Assembly: GCA_051453625.1 (NCBI GenBank)
Contig: JBOZIK010000001.1
Span: forward strand, 290,328,453-290,392,452
Reading direction: 5' to 3'
DNA length: 64,000 nucleotides
Source: Welwitschia mirabilis
Lineage: Eukaryota > Gnetophyta > Gnetopsida > Welwitschiales
A program made the position numbers and the translations under genes. Below, piece after piece: positions 11,153-23,042 of the stretch; positions within the stretch are counted from its first letter, which is position 1, and every line of letters begins with the position of its first letter. The notes beneath the pieces are model-generated. The model was not told where the DNA came from. It worked only from the letters and a program-made list of their open reading frames with translations, and did no database searches.

Positions 11153-13600
11153 TCCTCAATAAAAACCATGTGAAAAACCATAATTGCTAGCCAATTTTTT
11201 TTCAAAAGATAAATTTGAAAATTATAAAATAGGCTCATAAAACACATCACATAAATAAATAATCAAGGAATTCATAATGTGTATGAAAATTTGAAAATTT
11301 TATCTTATGAAATATCTAAATTAAGTTTAAAAATTTTGAAAATAAGCCATGAAAATGGATCTCTATCCGCTCCAAGAAAAAGTAATACATCCCAGATTAA
11401 AACATAAATCCAAGAAAGTAATAGGAGTGAGAAAGCAGATAAACGAGGACGACTTTCTCAATGAAGTGCAAAGCAAAGTAATGTCAGATTTGAAAAATAT
11501 ATATCTATAAAGTATTCTAACAAGTAAAAAAAATGTTCCATCAAAAAAATAAATAAGAGTAGNNNNNNNNNNNNNNNNNNNNNNNNNNNNNNNNNNNNNN
11601 NNNNNNNNNNNNNNNNNNNNNNNNNNNNNNNNNNNNNNNNNNNNNNNNNNNNNNNNNNNNNNATCCAAGAAACTAATAGGAGTGAGAAGGCAGATAAACG
11701 AGGACAACTTTCTAAATGAAGTGCAAAGCAAAGTAATATCAGATTTGAAAAATATATATCTATGAAGTATTCTAACAAGTAAAAAAAATGTTTCATCACA
11801 AAAATAAATAAGAGTAGTGCTTATAACACCAAAAATAAAAATTATTTAATAAAACTCAACTAAGTAAGAAATCTACTTTTATTGAAAACTGAATGAGGTT
11901 AAAAAAATATGGTAATAACCTTGAAATAGCTAACCAAACCACAAAAGAAAACAAAAAGAATGGACATAATGTAACATAAATTAAGGATAGCTCACATATC
12001 TGATATTTTAACCTAGCAGACTCCCATGCAAGAAATCATAAGATCACTTGATGTAAAAATGCATGACTTGATGGATGAAAAATTCCATTTGATAAGCCAG
12101 TCATTATGATGATGCTAAAAATAAAATGATCAATCCAAATAATTGCTCAAAAATGAACTCAGTTACCATCATCTCAAAACAAACACTCAAATCTCAAGAA
12201 ATGAAATAAACATGTGGAACAGACTAAGAGTTTAGAAAATAACCAATGCCTTTAATGATACCAGGAACATCATTGATCCCATAGCCTCAAAGTTTTTATT
12301 ACAACTTTATTTTCCATGATGAGGGAAGTGCAGCCACTATCAGAGAAGTAAGGACCCATGAAGTATGACCAACTAACCTCCCAGTGAAGTTTCCATAGCT
12401 ATCATATTACACTACCAAAGGCTTCTCTCGAAAATATTTGCCTCGGTGTACTTATGGTAGGACATCATAGTGACCATGTTTTTGAAATATCACAAATAAA
12501 ACATCATTGTCTTATTTCACCTCTTTTTTTCTTTATTTTTCTTTTTTCTTTTTTTCCTTTTTTTTAACTTTTTAACACAAATAAAGATTCCATATAACCA
12601 AACACTCTAAAAGATAAAGGTGAAAGTTGTAACATTAAGATAGAAAAGAACACTCTTAGACAATCTAAGATCTTTTTACCATTGAAAAAAAAATCAAAAA
12701 TAAAGCATCTTTCTTTAAACTAAAGTTTATGGACTTGTGAATGTTCTAACTTTAGGTGAATCCAATCTTATCATTGAAATGCCAAAGTCAAAATAATAGT
12801 CATAGAAATAAATACATAAGTTAGGTTTGAAAAATAATTAAGTAATGCCATAATGACCTCTAAAGGAAAAACCTAATAGAAAATTTAGATGGTTTACTCA
12901 ATTAAGTCCAAATTTTTGCTGATTAACTTCCTGAAATTCTCAAGCAGTTAAGTCAAAAATCTCAACAAAGTCATAAAAATGTATTTTCTTAAAATAATAG
13001 AAAACAAAAAGCATTTATTAACTAACTATCATCCTACTCGTCATTCAGATGACATAGAGGATGACAAAGATAGGAAAAAGAAATAGAACACAAAAAAATT
13101 ACAGAAAAACTGGAAATAGAGAGTAAAAACTGAGACTGTCATTCACCTCGTCACCCAAATGATAGAGGAGACGACACATTATTATTGAAAAAATAGAAAA
13201 TATATACTATGAACAAAAACAAAAATTAAAAATAGAAAATTAAAATAGAGATTATCAAAACAGAAAGCTAAAAATCAAAATCAAAACTATCATAAAAGCC
13301 AAAAGGAAAGGTCAAGGTAAGAAACATTTATTTAAATATTAAAATCTAAATCATACTTTTATTGAAAAGAAAGAGAGAAAGAAAAAGAAAGATGGTCTCA
13401 AGATATTTGTATTCTTTCAGAAAAATGAGGCCCAAACCAAATATTCACCAATTGATAAAAAATGAAAGGTATGAAATCATTTTTAAGTAGAATCAATTAA
13501 AAGAAGAGAGAATAAAAAGATAATACCTAGTTAGCACAAATTTCAGAATTCAAATAAGAGATGAAGAAATGATAAGTGTCATTGAAAAATAATCTCTTAT
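11153..13600 (-). mobile_element. Element D internal region, 3' part without ORFs
   Basis: No pol motif of any kind was found on either strand. A 155-bp segment at 11408-11562 is repeated at 11663-11817 across a 100-N gap with 8 mismatches. A pyrimidine tract lies at 12518-12567. Two copies of the D dyad module lie at about 13028-13070 and 13137-13180. The segment 12316-12470 has a diverged relative at 24655-24830. The lack of pol suggests a non-autonomous element of the LARD kind, or loss of pol by decay. Confidence 0.5.
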
Positions 13601-13775
13601 GAAATATTTATGAATCTTGAGCATTATTGGAAAAGGCATGTGAGAAGGGACTTAAAGAAANNNNNNNNNNNNNNNNNNNNNNNNNNNTAAAATGTTTTCT
13701 ATCATTTGATTTAAGACATGAATTCTTAAGAGGAAATCAAGGTTTTATCCAATTTGCATAAGCACATGACAATTT

Positions 13776-15560
13776 GTTTTCACAAGAATTAATGTAAGAG
13801 ATAAAACATTCATATAACACATGGAAAAAAATCTTTTATCAAACTCATGATATGAAGAATTTAAAACATAAATTGCATTTAAATCTTGATATTGAATATG
13901 GAAATCATGATTTAAGATCCAAGTATTTGTAAGAAACTTCTTAAGATAAGAGATTAAGATAGGTTTACATATCTAAAAAGCTCTTTAACATTTAATTTCA
14001 AACATAGGTTAGGATCAAGAAGATATGATTTTTATCAATTAAGAGTTTCAAGGTATTCCAAATTTTGTTTTTGAAAAGAATGATCAATGGAAGCACATGG
14101 TAAAGTTAACTTTGTAAATANNNNNNNNNNNNNNNNNNNNNNNNNNNNNNNNNNNNNNNNNNNNNNNNNNNNNNNNNNNNNNNNNNNNNNNNNNNNNNNN
14201 NNNNNNNNNNNNNNNNNNNNGTTTTCACAAGAACTAATGTAAGAGACGAAACATTCATGCAACACATGGAAAAAAAATCTTTTATCAAACTCATTATATG
14301 AAGAATTTAAAACATAAATTGTATTCAAAGCTTGATATTAAACATGGAAATCATGATTTAAGATCCAAGTATTTGTAAGAAACTTCTTAGGGTAAGAGAT
14401 TAAGATAGGTTTTACATATCTAAAAAGCTATTTAACATTTAATTTCAAACATAGGTTAGGATCAAGAAGATATGATTTTTCCCAATTAAGAGTTTCAACA
14501 TATCTCAAATTTTGTTTTTGAAAAGAATAATCAATGGAAGCACATGGTAAAGTTGACTTTGTAAATGAGAAAAAGATGTTACTTTTTGTACATGAGGTTT
14601 TCAAAGGAAGAGGTTGGAAGATTTTTGAACTCAAGTCCTCAATATGATGTAATTCATTCCTTTTAGGAATAAGAATGTAATTTGTAGAGTTACTTATTTG
14701 AATAATTTCTTCTTTTATTATATCTCCCTCTTCTATATGATTGATCATATCTTGCTCTTCTTTTTCATCTTATTGAGAATCACTATTTTTTTAATAAGTT
14801 AATGGATTTCTTAAAAATATTATATAAAGGAAATCTCTCATTGTTTTCATTGTTTGATAAAAGATATTCTAATGTTTCTTGGTTTGATTTCTCTTCCTCT
14901 CTAAATAATTCTGTTAACTCTAAACTGTATTCCTCATTTGAGTTGAGTTGATCATTTTCCATTGATTTTGTTTCAATGCTCATCTTCATTAATTTTAAAA
15001 GTTGATCCTCTAGTATGGAAGGAACTCCTTCATCCTTATAAAATATGTGAAAGTTTGGGATATGATCTAAGATTTCAATGTCATCTTCTTCTTCAACTTA
15101 TTTACTATTCTCATCATCTTGTTTGATGCTTTCATTAGAAAGGGAAATGTGATCATTATTTAAAGAATTTTTAGATTGCTCATTAATGTATTATTCATTT
15201 AATAAATGGGTTTCTAACACCCCAATATCATCATCTAACAAATAGTCATCCTCATCTTCATTATTGAAAGATATAGTTGAATTGTCATTATCTCCCCTTT
15301 GCTCATCTCCTAATGAGTAGGATGATGAAATTTGATTTAAAATTTTATTCTCAATTTGGAAGAAAGAATCATAATCATTCATTTCTAAGTTGTTTTCATT
15401 TTCCTCAAGGTAAGTTGAAGAATAATAGGCTTAAGGATTTTACATTAGAAGAGTTTCTTGATTTTGTAGAAGATTTGTTGAAAGGTTTTATTAGTGTTCT
15501 CTATGCTCTTGCACATTTCATTCATCATTTCTTTTCGGATCATTTTCTTATTCATAGTAG
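13776..15560 (-). pseudogene. Element D acidic ORF remnant (gag-like position)
   Basis: Read from right to left, the minus strand gives a broken protein: a Lys/Glu-rich start near 15560, then an acidic part at 15191-15382 (with DEDDYLLDDD), a second acidic block at 14783-14989 (with EEYSLELTELFREEEKSNQE) and a more basic tail at 14428-14748 (with FTKSTLPCASIDYSFQKQNL). Stops and frameshifts separate them. Its place, just after the region where the 5' LTR and leader would lie, is that of gag, but I see no gag fold signature or zinc knuckle. The tail is duplicated at 14035-14120, left of a 100-N gap. Plus-strand ORFs at 15277-15567 and 15594-15872 lie antisense to or beside it. Confidence 0.4.
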
Positions 15561-15872
15561 TTCATGAGAGATGGACGGGATGTGTAAAAGTGATTGTATG
15601 AGGTTGAATCCCTAAGATTTTCATTGTTATATTTATGTGGGTTTTTAAAAAGAAAGGGGAATAATAAGATGATTGAAAAGAGGAATGGGCTTAATTCCTA
15701 CTCTCAACATCATTTTGTATTGGTAACCCTTTTTCTGGAAAAATTTCTTAAAGTGTTTTTTCACTATTATCCTCAAGTTCTTTTCTACAATTTTCAAAAA
15801 TTTTGTCTAAATGGATTCTTATATCACTATTCAATTTTGAGAAGAATGGGAATAAGAGAATCTAAGATATAG

Positions 15873-16392
15873 ATAGGTCCTAGTGATAATTGAGTTTTAA
15901 TATTGTACAAATCAAATAAGCTTAGAAAAAAAAATAATGTATGCACCTAGATTTTGCGTTCCTGATTCTATGTTCAAGTTAAGTAGTTCTTCTCTAATAT
16001 TTTCTTCTATTAGTAGCTCTTTTTAATCTGATAAGCTTCTTTCTGAACCAACAGTGCCATAGTATTCTATAACCAAAAAACAACCAAAAAAAAAAAAAAA
16101 TCAAAAACAACATTACTGTCCTATCTATTATAGGGATGACATAGGGGACGACACACACAAAGAAACTAAAAAATAGAAATAGAACAAGAAAAACAAAAAA
16201 CTCAGAAAAACAATGTTGTTATCCACCTTGTCATCCAAATGGCCAAGAAAAAGACAGAGACTAATTTATTACAGAAAACTGAAATCCGAAAAAAAAAACA
16301 AAATTAAAAAGAAACCTGTAAATAAAACCTAAGATTCCTAATAAAAGTACAATGTCGCTATAGATAAATAATTAAATGGAAATCCAATATAC
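15873..16392 (-). mobile_element. Element D leader-side region
   Basis: No ORF. It holds two copies of the D dyad module (about 16115-16155 and 16213-16256) and A-rich tracts. It ends at the 807-N gap 16393-17199, which probably hides the primer binding site and the start of D. Confidence 0.4.
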
Positions 16393-17199
16393 NNNNNNNN
16401 NNNNNNNNNNNNNNNNNNNNNNNNNNNNNNNNNNNNNNNNNNNNNNNNNNNNNNNNNNNNNNNNNNNNNNNNNNNNNNNNNNNNNNNNNNNNNNNNNNNN
16501 NNNNNNNNNNNNNNNNNNNNNNNNNNNNNNNNNNNNNNNNNNNNNNNNNNNNNNNNNNNNNNNNNNNNNNNNNNNNNNNNNNNNNNNNNNNNNNNNNNNN
16601 NNNNNNNNNNNNNNNNNNNNNNNNNNNNNNNNNNNNNNNNNNNNNNNNNNNNNNNNNNNNNNNNNNNNNNNNNNNNNNNNNNNNNNNNNNNNNNNNNNNN
16701 NNNNNNNNNNNNNNNNNNNNNNNNNNNNNNNNNNNNNNNNNNNNNNNNNNNNNNNNNNNNNNNNNNNNNNNNNNNNNNNNNNNNNNNNNNNNNNNNNNNN
16801 NNNNNNNNNNNNNNNNNNNNNNNNNNNNNNNNNNNNNNNNNNNNNNNNNNNNNNNNNNNNNNNNNNNNNNNNNNNNNNNNNNNNNNNNNNNNNNNNNNNN
16901 NNNNNNNNNNNNNNNNNNNNNNNNNNNNNNNNNNNNNNNNNNNNNNNNNNNNNNNNNNNNNNNNNNNNNNNNNNNNNNNNNNNNNNNNNNNNNNNNNNNN
17001 NNNNNNNNNNNNNNNNNNNNNNNNNNNNNNNNNNNNNNNNNNNNNNNNNNNNNNNNNNNNNNNNNNNNNNNNNNNNNNNNNNNNNNNNNNNNNNNNNNNN
17101 NNNNNNNNNNNNNNNNNNNNNNNNNNNNNNNNNNNNNNNNNNNNNNNNNNNNNNNNNNNNNNNNNNNNNNNNNNNNNNNNNNNNNNNNNNNNNNNNNNN
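16393..17199. other. Assembly gap of 807 N
   Basis: Undetermined bases inside element D between its leader and its 5' LTR. Long reading frames that span it consist of N and have no meaning. Confidence 0.99.
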
Positions 17200-18628
17200 A
17201 AATAAATAGATATCTTACACAATACAACATACTAGTATAAGTGAAAGTACACCCAAAATATCATATTATCATTGAATGCTATGAGATGAGACTTAGGTTA
17301 CTTTTGGAAATGATAATAAGAACCAGAAATAAGAGCACTGCAAGAAAATAAAGTACAATGCAAGTGCAATATGCAACCTTAATCTAACATGCAAAACAAA
17401 ATGATCCTAATACTACTTGCTTCTAGCCTTAATAAAGGCTTCCCTTGATGATCTATATCACNNNNNNNNNNNNNNNNNNNNNNNNNNNNNNNNNNNNNNN
17501 NNNNNNNNNNNNNNNNNNNNNNNNNNNNNNNNNNNNNNNNNNNNNNNNNNNNNNNNNNNNNGTAAGTGCTTAAGTTTAAAAGAATTCTATCATTCATAAA
17601 ATAAATAGATATCTTACACAATACACCATACTAGTATAAGTGGGAGTACACCCAAAATATCATATTCTCATTAAATGCTATGAGATGAGACTTGGGTTGC
17701 TTTTGTAAATGATAATAAGAACCAGAAATAAGAGCAATGCAAGAAAATAAAGTACAATGAAAGTGTAATATGCAACCTTAATCTAACATGCAATACAAAA
17801 TGATCCTAATACTACTTGCTTCTAGCCTTAACAAAGGCTTCCCTTGATGATCTATATCACAAAAGAAATTATCACCAGATCAACAGCAATATAAATCATA
17901 AGGGTCCTCAAAGAAACTAACATGCAAACATGAAAATAAAAGAAAATTTGTATTAAGAGTAATAAACATCCGGGTTACAAAATAGTCAGGCCTCAATGGA
18001 GGGTACATAGCCCTTCACCAAGGGAACATCTTTCTACAAAACTCGAGATGAATCTCCCATCCTTCGATCACCTATCACAAGAATTTCTAGTGCAATGAAG
18101 ATGAGAAGAAGAGTCAAAGTGGGGTTTATTTCTAACAACTCACAATAGAAAATGATAAATAGAAGGCATGGTAAGATGCACTCTTTACATAAATGAAATA
18201 GATGAAACAATCAAGTGTCGACTAATAGAGTTGATTACATAATGGGGTCATCCTGATTATCATCCGGATGATATTGTGGATGATAGTTCATTATAAAAGA
18301 TGACTCATCATGATGACTTAGTAGTGATTTATCAATCCATGTTAGCATCTAATAGTGTCATTATCCTACCTATCATGGGGACGATAGAAGAACTACAGTC
18401 TTCTTAATTATTTAATTAAAAAGAAACTTAGCATCTTTGTTAGTAATCCTCCTCCAAAGCTTTGTGCATCAGAATGTGCCTTAAATACATCAAATCTGGG
18501 TAAGAATTACACATTTTTGAGATCTTCTATTAAATCTTTAAAATCATTAAAATTGCACCTACCTAAATAAATGTCCTGTAAAACAACTCATAAAATCCCA
18601 TCAATAATCACAAATTGGCAGTACAATA
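17200..18628 (-). mobile_element. Element D 5' LTR
   Basis: The main piece, 17562-18628, aligns with the LTR pieces at 8450-11127 and gives an LTR of about 1.1 kb. The piece before it (17200-17461) is the same LTR segment again (equal to about 17601-17861) across a 100-N gap. The right end reads ACAATA; the other junction copies keep ACAACA, the expected CAACA terminus. The paired TGACTCA site and the dyad module are present, partly decayed. Confidence 0.7.
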
Positions 18629-18633
18629 ATGCT
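18629..18633. repeat. Probable right target-site duplication of element D (ATGCT/ATGAT)
   Basis: This follows the LTR end directly and pairs with ATGGT at 8422-8426. Equivalent junctions at 19394, 20174 and 20782 read ATGAT. Confidence 0.5.
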
Positions 18634-18863
18634 AACTTGAAAAAATGCATGCTAGTTTGGGGGTGCATGCTGAAAATTAAAAATATGGGTTATCAAAAAT
18701 AAGATTTAATTTGGAAGAGGTCTAAGGAATAATTATAATTAATCCTTAATGTCAGTCTGTTACNNNNNNNNNNNNNNNNNNNNNNNNNNNNNNNNNNNNN
18801 NNNNNNNNNNNNNNNNNNNNNNNNNNNNNNNNNNNNNNNNNNNNNNNNNNNNNNNNNNNNNNN

Positions 18864-20781
18864 AGATGAGAAGAAGAGTCAAAGGTGGGTTTATTTCTAA
18901 CAACTCACCATAGAAAATGACAAATAGAAGGCATGGTAAGATGCACTCTTTACATAGATGAAATAGATGAAACAATCAAGTGTCGACTAACAGAGTTAAT
19001 TACATAATGGGGTCATCCTGATTATCGTCCGGATGACATTGTGGATGATAGTTCATTATAAAAGATGACTCATCATGATGACTTAGTAGTGATTTATCAA
19101 CCATATCAGCATCTAATAATGTCATTATCCTACCTATCGTGGGGACGATAGAAGGATAACAGTCTTCTTAATTATTTAATTAAAAAGAAACTTAGCATCT
19201 CTGTTAGTCATCCTTTTTCAAAGATTTGTGCATCAGAATGTGCCTTAAATACATCAAATCTGAGTAATAATTACACATTTTTGAGATCTTCTATTAAATC
19301 TCTAAAATCATTAAAATTGCACCTACCTGAATAAACGTCCTATAAAACAACTCATAAAATCCCATCAAATAATCACAAATTAGTAGTACAATAATGATAA
19401 CTTGAAAAAATGCATGCTAGTTTGGGGATGCATGCTGAAAATTAAAAAGATGGGTTATCAAAAATAAGATTTAATTTGGAAGAGGTCTAAGGAATATTAT
19501 AATTANNNNNNNNNNNNNNNNNNNNNNNNNNNNNNNNNNNNNNNNNNNNNNNNNNNNNNNNNNNNNNNNNNNNNNNNNNNNNNNNNNNNNNNNNNNNNNN
19601 NNNNNTTTCGATCTCCTATCACGAGAATTTCTAGTGTAATGAAGATGAAAAGAATAGTCAAAGGAGGGTTTATTTATAACAACTTACAATAGAAAATAAC
19701 AAACAGAAGGCATGGTAAGATGCACTCTTTACATAAATGAAACAGACGAAACAGTCAAGTGTCAACTAACAGAGTTGATTACATAATGCGATCATTCTGA
19801 TTATTGTCCGGATGATATTATGGATGACAGTTCATTACAAAAGATGACTTATCATGATGACTCAGTAGTGATTTGTCAATTCATGTCAGCATATAATAGT
19901 ATCATTGTTCTACTTGTCATGGGAACGATAGAAGAACGACGGTTTTCTTAATTATTTAATTAAAAAGAGACTTAGCATCTTTGTTAGTAATTCTCCTCTA
20001 AAGCTTTTTACATCAGAATGTGCCTTAAATACATCAAATCTGGGTAAGAATTACACATTTTTTAGATCTTCCATTGAATCTTTGAAATCATTAAAATTGC
20101 ACCTACCTGAATAAATGTCTTATAAAACAACTCATAAAATCCCATCAAATAATCACAAATTGGTAGTACAACAATGATAACTTTAAAAAATGCATGCTAG
20201 TTTGAGGATGCATGCTGAAAATTAAAAAGATGGGTTATCAAACATAAGGTTTAATTTGGAAGATNNNNNNNNNNNNNNNNNNNNNNNNNNNNNNNNNNNN
20301 NNNNNNNNNNNNNNNNNNNNNNNNNNNNNNNNNNNNNNNNNNNNNNNNNNNNNNNNNNNNNNNNTTTACATAAATGAAACAGACGAAACAGTCAAGTGTC
20401 GACTGACAGAGTTGATTACATAATGGGTTCATCCTGATTATCATCCAGATGATATTGTGGATGACAGTTCATTACAAAAGATGACTCATCATGATGACTC
20501 AGTAGTGATTTGTCAATTCATGTCAGCATCTAATAGTGTCATTGTACTACCTGTCGTGCGGACAATAGAAGGACGATGGTTTTCTTAATTATTTAATTAA
20601 AAAGAAACTTAGCATCTTTGTTAGTAATCCTCTTCCAAAGCTTTTTGCATCATAATGTGCCTTAAATACATTAAATCTGTGTAAGAATTCTGAAATCATT
20701 AAAATTGCACCTACCTGAATAAATGTCTTGTAAAATAACTCATAAAATCCCATCAAATAATCACAAATTGGTAGTACAACA
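18864..20781 (-). repeat. Three further copies of the D LTR end plus the same flank
   Basis: Pieces 18864-19505, 19606-20264 and 20365-20781 each contain the last part of the D LTR. In the first two, the LTR end is followed by the same outside sequence as after 18628 (starting ATGAT, then AACTTGAAAAAATGCATGC); the third continues into the flank annotated next. Each piece begins at a 100-N gap at a different point of the LTR. Because LTR end and unique flank are copied together, these are not separate insertions of D. They are tandem duplications or unmerged contigs of one locus. Confidence 0.7.
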
Positions 20782-23032
20782 ATGATAACTTGAAAAAATG
20801 CATGCTAGTTTGGGAATGCATGCTGAAAATTAAAAAGATGGGTTATCAAACATAAGGTTTAATTTGGAAGAGGTTTAAGGAATAATTATAATTAATTCTC
20901 AATGCCAGTCTGTTACCATGGTATTTGCAAGAAGGAAGGGATAGGGTAATGCTTAACAAGGGTCATTAAATACATTAAGTCATGTTGGCATCAAGGTGGC
21001 ATGAGGATTTGGGAGGAGATAATTCTCGATCGAGACCTAAATCCTCATCTAGTTGTCATGAAAAGTTTTTAAGAATAAAAACCAAATGGCCTTATGTATG
21101 AACATAAAACAAAAAGTTGGAGGAGGTTGTTGAAAATATTTTTGAGGGGTTGTTAAGAGTGACATTCACTCCCCTTTGTAAAATCAAGTGAAATTTTTAG
21201 ATTAAGGTAAATTTTAATATAGAACCTAGATTTTGGATTAATAAAGTACTTAATCCAAAATCTTTGTAATCATTGAATTAGACTTAAAGTTAATTTATAA
21301 CTTTAGTTTTTGATTAATAAATTAATTAATCCAATATTATTAAGAATGTGAAGAGGGTTATCAAAAATCGTAGTGCATAAGAGAGGGGGAAAGGGTCATT
21401 GAGAATGGGATTAACTCATGAAAGTAGTCTAAAAAATACTCATATTAAATCTTCAATGCTATTTTGTTATCATGGTGTTCGAGAAGGTTATCGAGAACTC
21501 AAGAGTTCTCAATGGGGATCATTAAATAACTTGAGTTTAGTTGACATCGAGGTGGATTAAGGATTTAGAATGGGTTTTTGAGAAATTAAGAATTATTAAT
21601 GAGGGTTCTTGAACCCTCATTCTTCTTATTAAGTAAATATGATTATTGGATTACGTTAAGATTTAATTTAAGAGTAAGGTTCTAGATTAATAACATACTT
21701 ATTCTAATAACTCCTTTAGATTAGGTTAAGCTAAAGTTTAATCTAGGACTTACATTCTATTTTAATAAAGTGCTTAACTTAATAGAGTAAATTAAAAGGT
21801 TCAACAAAAATTCAAGGAGGTTTATAAAGAAATACATTTCTTCTCTTTCATAATAAGAGTTATGTTAAGCTAAGATTTAATCTAGAACTTAGGTTTTAGG
21901 TTAATAATGTGTTCAACCTGATAAAGTAAATCTGAAGATAAAAATACACAGTAGAAATTCGAGGAGATTCATTAAGAAAGAAATTTCTTTTATTTTCTTT
22001 TTATAATATGAATTAGACTAAGCTGAGATTTAATCTAGAACCTAAGTTCTAGGTTAATAATGTGCATAATCTTATGAATTAAATTTGAAGGCTCAGTGAA
22101 ATTTTGAGAAAGTTCATCGAGAAAGACATTCCTCCTCTTTCATATTAACAATCAGATTAAGCTAATGTTTAATCTAGAACCTAGGTTCTAGGTTAATAAT
22201 GTACTCAACTTAACAAAGAAAATTTGAAGATGGGAAGGCTGAACAAAAATTCAAGAAAGTTTATTGAAAAAGACATTCCTCATCTTTCACAGTAAGAATA
22301 ATATTTAGATGATATTTAATCCAAAACCTAGGTTCTAAGTTAATAATGTACTCAACCTTATGAATAAAATCTAAAAACAGAAAGGTACAATAGAAATTTG
22401 AGGAGGTTCATCAAGAAAGATATCCCTTCTCTTTTGTAATAAGAGTTAAGATGAGCTAAGATTTAATTCAAAACCTAGGTTTTGGATTAAAAACATTCTC
22501 AATTTGATGAAGTAAATCTAAATATGAAAAGGCATAGTAGAAATTCGAGAAGATTCATTAAGAAAGACATTCCTTTTTTTTTACAATAAGAGCCAGGTTG
22601 AGATAAGATTTAATCCAGAATCTAAGTTCTAGATTAATAACATGCTCAAATTAATGAAGCTAATGTTAAAGCGAAAATGCACAATAGTGATATGAGAAGG
22701 TTTCTAAATCAAGTTAAGATTTGATCTAGGACTGAGATTCTAGATTAATAATGTACTTAATTCAATAATATTGTTAGATCACTTTAAGCTAAGGTTTAAT
22801 CCAAAACCTAAATTCTAGATTAATAAATGCTTAACTTGATGATTACAGAAAATGGGATTAAGTTGAAGATTTAATATAGAATCATAGTTCTAGGTTAATA
22901 AGTTACTTAACCTAATTAATGCAAAATATTTGATGAAATCATATACTACGGGGTTCTAGGGAACTAATAAAGTATGCATTTCGGTCTATTTGTTAATATG
23001 ATACTATTTTTTTCTTTTAATATGAAGGTAAA
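20782..23032 (+). mobile_element. Long LTR-like region of element F
   Basis: This is the sequence that element D interrupted, continuing to a primer-binding-site-like TGGCAACTCT at 23033. It contains a loose 550-bp duplication (about 20880-21100 resembles 21440-21600: CCATGG/ATCATGG, then GGTCATTAAATA, then GACATCGAGGTGG-type words), followed by the 147-bp array. Very long LTRs with internal tandem repeats are known in Tat/Ogre gypsy elements. I infer, but cannot prove, such an LTR here, since its left end and partner LTR are not seen. Confidence 0.4.
21655..22930 (+). repeat. Tandem array, about 147-bp period, palindromic core
   Basis: A core of 28 bp recurs with starts at 21663, 21738, 21877, 22030, 22169, 22316, 22463, 22610, 22721, 22796 and 22871. 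The spacings are 75, 139, 153, 139, 147, 147, 147, 111, 75 and 75 bp. In the best copy (22169-22196) two 13-bp arms, TTAATCTAGAACC and GGTTCTAGGTTAA, are reverse complements except for one base and flank a central TA. Between cores lie conserved words such as GAAATTYGAGRAGRTTCAT and AAGAAAGACATTCC. Earlier, weaker copies are near 21212 and 21281. Confidence 0.85.
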
Positions 23033-23042
23033 TGGCAACTCT
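23033..23042 (+). promoter_or_regulatory. Primer-binding-site-like sequence of element F
   Basis: TGGCAACTCT differs by one transition from the TGGCGACTCT that opens the primer binding site of many Tat/Ogre gypsy elements. It follows a T-rich, transcript-end-like stretch. If correct, the LTR lies to the left and the internal region to the right. Confidence 0.35.

Noticed and set aside
12518-12567. Pyrimidine tract as a possible polypurine tract of an element
   Set aside because: It is not followed by an LTR start on either strand; the real tract of D is at 11128-11152.
15277-15872. Plus-strand ORFs of 92-96 codons
   Set aside because: They lie antisense to, or beside, the acidic minus-strand remnant of element D; they show no domain and a composition expected of an antisense frame.
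16338-17230. Long reading frames on both strands across 16.4-17.2 kb
   Set aside because: They consist almost wholly of N translated as unknown residues. The same holds for the frames over 52.2-52.8, 54.3-54.8, 55.8-56.6 and 59.9-60.5 kb, except for the real copia residues at their edges.
21655-22930. CRISPR-like array (repeats of similar size with spacers)
   Set aside because: The intervals between cores are themselves related, there are no cas genes, and the context is a plant-type retrotransposon. It is a tandem repeat.
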